This document shows, piece by piece, positions 59,790 through 64,000 of a stretch of 64,000 nucleotides of DNA. The number at the start of each line of letters is the position of its first letter. Within the stretch, counting starts at the first letter, position 1. The translations under genes were made by a program, and so were the position numbers. The notes below the pieces were generated by a model, which made no database searches, was not told the DNA's origin, and was given only the letters and a program-made list of their open reading frames with translations. Origin of the DNA: Bdellovibrio bacteriovorus (GTDB taxonomy: Bacteria; Bdellovibrionota; Bdellovibrionia; Bdellovibrionales; Bdellovibrionaceae). The stretch spans positions 1,364,001 to 1,428,000 of the forward strand of contig NZ_CP102930.1 in assembly GCF_025558485.1 (NCBI RefSeq), written 5' to 3'.

Positions 59790-61716
59790 CACCATCCCCG
59801 TCACAGGATGATGGAACGGTGAAAGAACCCAGGCTGACAGCACTGCCATTCAAACATTGCGACATGGTTTTGGAGTTGCATGAACTGCTGGCGATATAGA
59901 CCTGACCGTGCTGATACCCGCCGCAGGCCGCCCCGGCAGCCACGGCAACATGGCTTACAGAGGTGATGCGCCCTTGGCTGTCCACGTAGAACCTTGGCAC
60001 TAATGTGGATGTTCCATACCAGCCAGCACCGACGCCGGTGTTAGTCAGACTTAAAGAGACACCGCCCGAAGAGCCGCCACCGGCCAGACCTGTTCCGGCG
60101 CCAACACTTGTGATTGTACCACCCGAGTTATTGTCGGCTTGTGGGGCCCACTGCGAACCCGTCCATTTTAAAACTTGTCCGGCACCGGGCGCAGTGGAAG
60201 CCACTGCGCGACCTTGAATACCATCAACGATGGTGGCGCCTTGAGTTCCGGTGACGTCACCCCCCAAAGAACCATAGAAGCCTGCCGCGTTGCCGGGAAT
60301 GTTTCCGGTCACCTTAGATCCAGAGACTGAAGCAATCTTGGCATCAGTCACATTACCATCCAGAATTTTGACGGTGGTCACCGCATTGGAAGCCAGATCG
60401 GCAGCGACAATCGAGCCATCTGCAATCTTGGCGGAATTGATGGCTGAATCAGCAATATCAGCGTTCACGATGCTGCCATCCTGAATTTTTGCAGAATTAA
60501 CTGCGGAATCGGCCAGGTCGGCATTGACGATGGTGCCGTCTTCAATCTTGGCGGAATTAATGGCTGAATCCGCCACATCTGCATTCACGATAGAACCATC
60601 TTGAATTTTTGAAGAGGTGATGGCCGAATCGGCGATATCCACGGTGACAATGCTGCCGTCCAAAATTTTGGCGGAAGTTATAGCTGAGTCCACAATTTTT
60701 GACGTACTGATGGCCCCGTTGGCGATCTTGTTAAATGTAATGGCACCGTCGGCAATTTTGGAATTGGTCACGGACATGTTCATAATCTTATCGGTGGTCA
60801 CAGCTTCGTCCGCGATTTTATCCGTGGTAATGGCATTGCCTGCGATTTTCCCACCGGTCACTGCATTGTTGGCAATATCAGGTGTGCTGATGGAACCATC
60901 GGCGATATTGGATGAACCCACGGTGGTTCCACCGGTCATCAAATCCTGCCACTGTCCACCGACGGAAACCTGAACTGTTTGGGTCACCTCATCATAGCGC
61001 ATCAGACCGTCACGAACCGGTGCGGTGCTGCCATCAGAGGTTGGAATACCGATCACCCCATCACTTGGCGGAGCCGCCGTTGGATTCAACATCGACACCA
61101 AACCGTCAAAGTTGGCAGGTAGCAGCAGTTGTTCGATACGCTCCTGCGTGACTGTTGCAGAGGTTTGAATAAAGTCGCTGGCTTTTTTGCCATTCAAAGC
61201 CACGGCATTGTCGGCTTCCAGAGCAAAAGGAACGGATTTCATTTTAAAGTCCGGAGCCAGTGTGACAGACTCGCTGCCCACGGTGAAGGACACGCGCACT
61301 TTACGGGAATCCCCGGCTTGTGGGGTGTATGTGTCACCTGAAGCACAACTTGTCAGTCCTGTGATCGGTGCGGAGTTTTTCAAAACCTGATGGATTGCAA
61401 GCAGCGGGCCGGTATTGACAACACTGGTGCCAGCTTCGGAAGCGCCGATTGTGAAGTTGATAATACCTTTGCTGTTGGTCATATTGACGACGCGATTTTC
61501 CTCGAACAACACACAGCTTTCCGCACCCGGGGAAAGAACCTTTATATTGAAGGTGACATGCGAGTCTTCCAAAGGAAGTCCGTCGGGTTGAACAATTTTA
61601 CCCTGGACAGTCAGTCCTTGCGGCACCTCGGTCAAAGAAACAGAGGCCGATGCAAAAAAAGGAGCGACAACAAGATATGAAAAAAGAATGACTGCTCTGG
61701 CTTGTGAGAACCCCAT
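59779..61716 (-). CDS. Exported tail-fibre-like protein with decapeptide shaft (candidate predator fibre)
   Basis: 645 aa from ATG 61716 (AAGGAAAAGG upstream). Signal peptide to ASA near residue 25. Domains in order: an Ig-like head to about 150, the short DFKMKSVPFALEADNAV segment, NGKKASDFIQT near 175, then from about 268 to 460 nineteen decapeptides of the type KIxDGSIxxA/DIADSAIxSA, a Gly-rich collar (SVGAGTGLAGGG near 540) and a small Cys-containing tip (about 600-645). This architecture fits a trimeric fibre like those of phage tails and of the Bdellovibrio mosaic adhesive trimeric proteins that recognise prey. Assignment to that superfamily is inference. CCCGATAA, 7 of 8 to the FliA -10, lies 56 nt before the start. 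Confidence 0.85.
   Translation of the reverse strand: MGFSQARAVILFSYLVVAPFFASASVSLTEVPQGLTVQGKIVQPDGLPLEDSHVTFNIKVLSPGAESCVLFEENRVVNMTNSKGIINFTIGASEAGTSVVNTGPLLAIHQVLKNSAPITGLTSCASGDTYTPQAGDSRKVRVSFTVGSESVTLAPDFKMKSVPFALEADNAVALNGKKASDFIQTSATVTQERIEQLLLPANFDGLVSMLNPTAAPPSDGVIGIPTSDGSTAPVRDGLMRYDEVTQTVQVSVGGQWQDLMTGGTTVGSSNIADGSISTPDIANNAVTGGKIAGNAITTDKIADEAVTTDKIMNMSVTNSKIADGAITFNKIANGAISTSKIVDSAITSAKILDGSIVTVDIADSAITSSKIQDGSIVNADVADSAINSAKIEDGTIVNADLADSAVNSAKIQDGSIVNADIADSAINSAKIADGSIVAADLASNAVTTVKILDGNVTDAKIASVSGSKVTGNIPGNAAGFYGSLGGDVTGTQGATIVDGIQGRAVASTAPGAGQVLKWTGSQWAPQADNNSGGTITSVGAGTGLAGGGSSGGVSLSLTNTGVGAGWYGTSTLVPRFYVDSQGRITSVSHVAVAAGAACGGYQHGQVYIASSSCNSKTMSQCLNGSAVSLGSFTVPSSCDGDGDGF
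60330..60900 (-). repeat. Nineteen tandem 30-bp (decapeptide) repeats in the fibre gene
   Basis: Units alternate between K-I-x-D-G-S-I-V-x-A and D-x-A-D-S-A-I-x-S-A, so DNA similarity is highest at 60 bp. Conserved Ile/Val and Ala positions would face the core of a trimeric shaft. Copy number can vary by slippage. Confidence 0.88.
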
Positions 61717-61854
61717 ACCTTTTCCTTCCATTCACGTTCATGTTAAAGGTCACAAGTTCGATATACCTATTTTATCGGGTAAATCCGGACCATTCATAAG
61801 AAAGAATTGCGAGGATTACCAACATTTGAAAATACTGCTTCAGTTTGAGACGAA

Positions 61855-62478
61855 CTAGCGGCGGGAAAACTGCTGAATGTTATTACGGCATGCGGGACTT
61901 AAAGAATCCACCTGCTGCTTAAGGCAACCAAAGTAGCTGGATTGTTTTGGACAGAGACGGCGAATGTCCGAGGCGCAGTCCTTCTGAAACTGATCGCGCA
62001 CTGCCGCGACCTGATTAAAGCAGGCACGGGAAAGATGATCTTTCTGATTGCGCAGGCAGGCCAGTGGATGTTCTGCCAAATAAGAATTTCCCAGACAGAG
62101 TTTTTGATAGTCCTCTTTGCAGTCCGGTGTTGCTTTTAGCAAAGTGTTTTGAACCTCATCGACACTAAGAGGCTTGCGATTGTCCAGATATGCATTCACA
62201 TCAGGCTGAATAAAGACCTGTGGTGGAAGTGCTGTTTCTGGCGCAGGCCGTGTTGCCGTGTTTGTCCCTGTTGCCGCCGCAGCACTATTTTCATGCCCTG
62301 CCAGGGCGGTGGGCGCAGTGGGGGCTGCCGCGACAGATACGGCTTTTGCAGCAACGGGAGCGGAAGAATTTGCTTCGGTGATTGTTTTATCTTGAGTCAA
62401 ACGTACAGCGATCAGTGCTGAGCTCACTGATAATAGAACGGTACCAAAAATTAAAACCATGACGTTCCGAGTGTTCAT
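61855..62478 (-). CDS. Membrane-anchored protein with GLG1-type Cys-rich repeats
   Basis: 207 aa from ATG 62478. One N-terminal transmembrane helix (VMVLIFGTVLLSVSSALIAV), an Ala/Thr/Pro-rich linker of about 50 residues, then two Cys-rich repeats: CKEDYQKLCLGNSYLAEHPLACL with a further Cys, and CASDIRRLCPKQSSYFGCL with a further Cys. The spacing C-x6-C-x(10-13)-CL-x(10)-C is that of the cysteine-rich repeat family named after Golgi glycoprotein 1. It is a periplasmic domain with likely disulfides and unknown ligand. It is divergent from the 62603 lipoprotein gene. Confidence 0.8.
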   Translation of the reverse strand: MNTRNVMVLIFGTVLLSVSSALIAVRLTQDKTITEANSSAPVAAKAVSVAAAPTAPTALAGHENSAAAATGTNTATRPAPETALPPQVFIQPDVNAYLDNRKPLSVDEVQNTLLKATPDCKEDYQKLCLGNSYLAEHPLACLRNQKDHLSRACFNQVAAVRDQFQKDCASDIRRLCPKQSSYFGCLKQQVDSLSPACRNNIQQFSRR

Positions 62479-62549
62479 AGACCCTTGATTATTCGGAACT
62501 TTTACAGAATTTCTTAAGTCAGGGGCCAAAACCTGAAACGACTGTAATA

Positions 62550-62577
62550 TATAGTTGCCGACAAAGCAGGCCGATAA
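62550..62577 (+). promoter_or_regulatory. FliA (sigma28)-like promoter of the 62603 lipoprotein
   Basis: TATAGTTG (6 of 8 to TAAAGTTT), 12 bp, GCCGATAA (8 of 8). The start would be near 62584, leaving a 19-nt leader with CGGAGG. Confidence 0.58.
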
Positions 62578-62602
62578 GATATGTGAAATGTCGGAGGCAT
62601 GA

Positions 62603-63229
62603 ATGTGCTGGAACCTTGCGATAGCTCTTATATCATTGATGTTTTTTACATCAGGATGTTCGCTGGAAGCGAGTCTCCAGGATTTGGCGGGCTTAAAAAC
62701 GCCAAAACTTCCGCCGGGGATTGAAATCGCCGAACGTCCAGTTAAAGGTGTGATCACCGATCCTGCGAAAGCCGACTTCGCTAAATCCGAAATCTATGTT
62801 GGTTCCAACGGAAAAGCCGACGGGCGGACCGAACTTGAATTTGTTATTCAGCTTATGAACTCTGACGACACTGTGGTCGCGGGGTTTGTACCAGAGTTTA
62901 CCATCACTCAAGGAACGGGCGTTTATCCGTTAACCTGTTCGGCCAGCGATGAATTTGGAATATCCATTTGTTCCTTGCGGGCCACGGACCCGGGTATAAA
63001 AACTGTCAGTGTAAACAATCTGGGGATGGCCCTGTCACAGAATGTGGTCTTTGATGCGATCACCAAAGAGAGCACTCAGATTGTCAGTGCGGGTGGTGAT
63101 ATCACGGTGGCTTCAGATCCGAAGGGCTGGCGCATGACGGGAACTGTTGGCACTCAGTATGATCGGGCGGAAGTGAAGAAGGACGGCTATAAGTTGCGAT
63201 TGGGCGCAGGTGGCGCCGCTATTGACTAA
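62603..63229 (+). CDS. Ig-like (invasin/Big_1-type) lipoprotein
   Basis: 208 aa from ATG 62603 with CGGAGG in place. Lipobox FTSGC, followed by SLEASLQDL as in the 28266 lipoprotein (SLEASFENL). The mature part holds a bacterial Ig-like domain at about 65-150 (GKADGRTELEFVIQLMNSDDTVVAGFVPEF, then a strand pair with two Cys, YPLTCSASDEFGISICSLRA) and a short C-terminal beta region. An outer-membrane-anchored small binding or structural protein is likely. Its last 11 bp overlap the convergent PQQ-like propeller gene. Confidence 0.85.
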   Translation: MCWNLAIALISLMFFTSGCSLEASLQDLAGLKTPKLPPGIEIAERPVKGVITDPAKADFAKSEIYVGSNGKADGRTELEFVIQLMNSDDTVVAGFVPEFTITQGTGVYPLTCSASDEFGISICSLRATDPGIKTVSVNNLGMALSQNVVFDAITKESTQIVSAGGDITVASDPKGWRMTGTVGTQYDRAEVKKDGYKLRLGAGGAAID

Positions 63230-64000
63230 GCACCAGCAGGCCGTCTTCACCGGATGTGCTTAACAAAAGCTTTCCATCCCAGTAAACCGGAGACCCGGAA
63301 AAATCACTTTGCATTTTTACTTTTTGCAGAACCGTTCCGGATTGAACATCCTGAACGCACAGGGATCTGTTTTCGCATAAGGTGATGGCCACCTCTTGTG
63401 AAGAATAACTGATAATTAAGGGACTGGCCTGTGCACGCAGATCACGGCCCACGATAGCGGAATCCCACAGGGGCGTTCCGTTGGCCGTGCGAATGGCAAA
63501 ATTTTTGGCAAAGCCCGTGATAATCAAAATATCACCGCTTTTATTTAAGGAAGGACAGCTCATAGCGCTGCCATCCAAAACAGTTTTCCAGATCATTTTT
63601 CCAGTATGATTGTCCACGGCATACAAAAAGCCATCCCAGGATGTAAAGTAAGCGCGATCCTTATTGATCAAAGCACTGCATTTGATGTCATCATTGGTGG
63701 CAAAGGACCATAAGTTTTTTCCGGTATGAAGGTCGTAAGCTGCCATGGCTCCGGTGTTGGACCCCATAAGCAACAGTTGCCCATCCTGACTGAGCGACGG
63801 GGAGGAATGAGGATGATTTCCCAGCAAAGGCGAAGTCCAGATCCACCGGCCAGAGCGGGCCTCAATCGCCAGTAAATACCCATCGGGATCTGCCAGCTCG
63901 ACACCGACATAAAGGACACCGGCATGCAATAGTGGGGAAGAGCCAACAGTCACACCTGTCTTTGTGATCCAGCGAATTTGGCCGGAGCTTTTATTCAAAC
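63219..64000 (-). CDS. PQQ-type beta-propeller protein, C-terminal part
   Basis: The frame is open to the right edge of the window, so the N-terminus lies outside; the TTG at 63998 is not a believable start. About 260 residues with at least five propeller blades of the PQQ_2/Kelch-like kind: YLLAIEARSGRWIWTS, AAYDLHTGKNLWSFAT, LYAVDNHTGKMIWKT, AIRTANGTPLWDS and VQDVQSGTVLQK. Similar propellers occur in BamB and in PQQ-dependent dehydrogenases. Without the N-terminus I cannot decide between an outer-membrane assembly factor, a lipoprotein or an enzyme. Confidence 0.85.
   Translation of the reverse strand, partial: LNKSSGQIRWITKTGVTVGSSPLLHAGVLYVGVELADPDGYLLAIEARSGRWIWTSPLLGNHPHSSPSLSQDGQLLLMGSNTGAMAAYDLHTGKNLWSFATNDDIKCSALINKDRAYFTSWDGFLYAVDNHTGKMIWKTVLDGSAMSCPSLNKSGDILIITGFAKNFAIRTANGTPLWDSAIVGRDLRAQASPLIISYSSQEVAITLCENRSLCVQDVQSGTVLQKVKMQSDFSGSPVYWDGKLLLSTSGEDGLLVLSQ

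Noticed and set aside
58132..61716. Fibre cluster as a prophage tail module
   Set aside because: The fibre has a Sec signal peptide and no baseplate, tape-measure, holin or tail genes accompany it.
62479..62757. N-terminal extension of the Cys-rich-repeat protein to 62757
   Set aside because: It would cross the promoter and start of the divergent lipoprotein gene; ATG 62478 begins directly before the membrane anchor.

Overview
The window looks like a chromosomal segment of a Bdellovibrio-type predatory bacterium (Bdellovibrionota). This is inferred from the mix of gene content rather than from any rRNA or marker comparison: moderate GC, many exported or lipid-anchored proteins with signal peptides or lipoboxes, RCC1- and NHL-propeller lipoproteins, a tail-fibre-like shaft protein, Pmp-type beta-helix and FN3 surface proteins, and few metabolic genes. 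I see no insertion sequence, integrase, prophage module or CRISPR array. There is one tRNA gene, tRNA-Arg(UCU).

Layout. 1-12.7 kb: the 3' end of an SRPBCC gene, a zinc-metallopeptidase-like gene on the minus strand, then a large array of 9-bp repeats coding for a collagen-like Gly-X-Y stalk. This array fronts an 880-codon surface protein and is followed by a tight series of six exported, Cys-rich proteins of unknown function (4983-12653). 12.6-28.2 kb: housekeeping and stress genes (AidB-like acyl-CoA dehydrogenase, trypsin-like lipoprotein protease, AGE-family isomerase, AraC and LysR regulators, OPA-type transporter, membrane MutS-like ATPase, pirin, TRASH-type metal-binding protein, DUF2231 membrane protein, solute-binding protein). 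28.2-36.1 kb: an RCC1 lipoprotein with 14 blades, a Notum/pectin-acetylesterase-like hydrolase, an ankyrin protein, a left-handed beta-helix transferase, a possible clan-CD peptidase-like protein and a Pmp-type beta-helix protein. 36.3-42.5 kb: tRNA-Arg, then a minus-strand run of overlapping genes for membrane lipid synthesis (sigma54 response regulator, CdsA-like, PlsC-like, MBL-fold hydrolase, YihY), and divergent serA. 42.5-52.4 kb: an FN3 lipoprotein, a D-2-hydroxyacid dehydrogenase, Grx4-BolA, an LTA-synthase-like membrane enzyme, a CBS protein, a PilZ plus cyclic-nucleotide-like sensor pair, and an HNH nuclease. 52.4-64 kb: a 1634-codon NHL/Ig lipoprotein, then a translationally linked trio of trimeric-fibre-like protein, pentapeptide protein and HTTM/gamma-carboxylase-like membrane protein, a Cys-rich-repeat protein, an Ig-like lipoprotein, and a PQQ-like propeller cut by the window edge.

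Three themes cut across genes. (i) Three lipoproteins far apart (28266, 58071, 62603) share the same residues after the lipid-bearing Cys and all have a flagellar-sigma-like (FliA) -10 element upstream; a perfect FliA-like -10 also precedes the cyclic-nucleotide/PilZ operon. (ii) Several genes have a -10 box ending 5-7 nt before the ATG and no Shine-Dalgarno, which points to leaderless mRNAs. (iii) The divergent genes around the Gly-X-Y array both lack a start codon and signal peptide, suggesting deletion or assembly collapse at the repeat. The best candidates for something undescribed are the exported cluster at 2.1-12.7 kb and the fibre/pentapeptide/HTTM trio at 58.1-61.7 kb.
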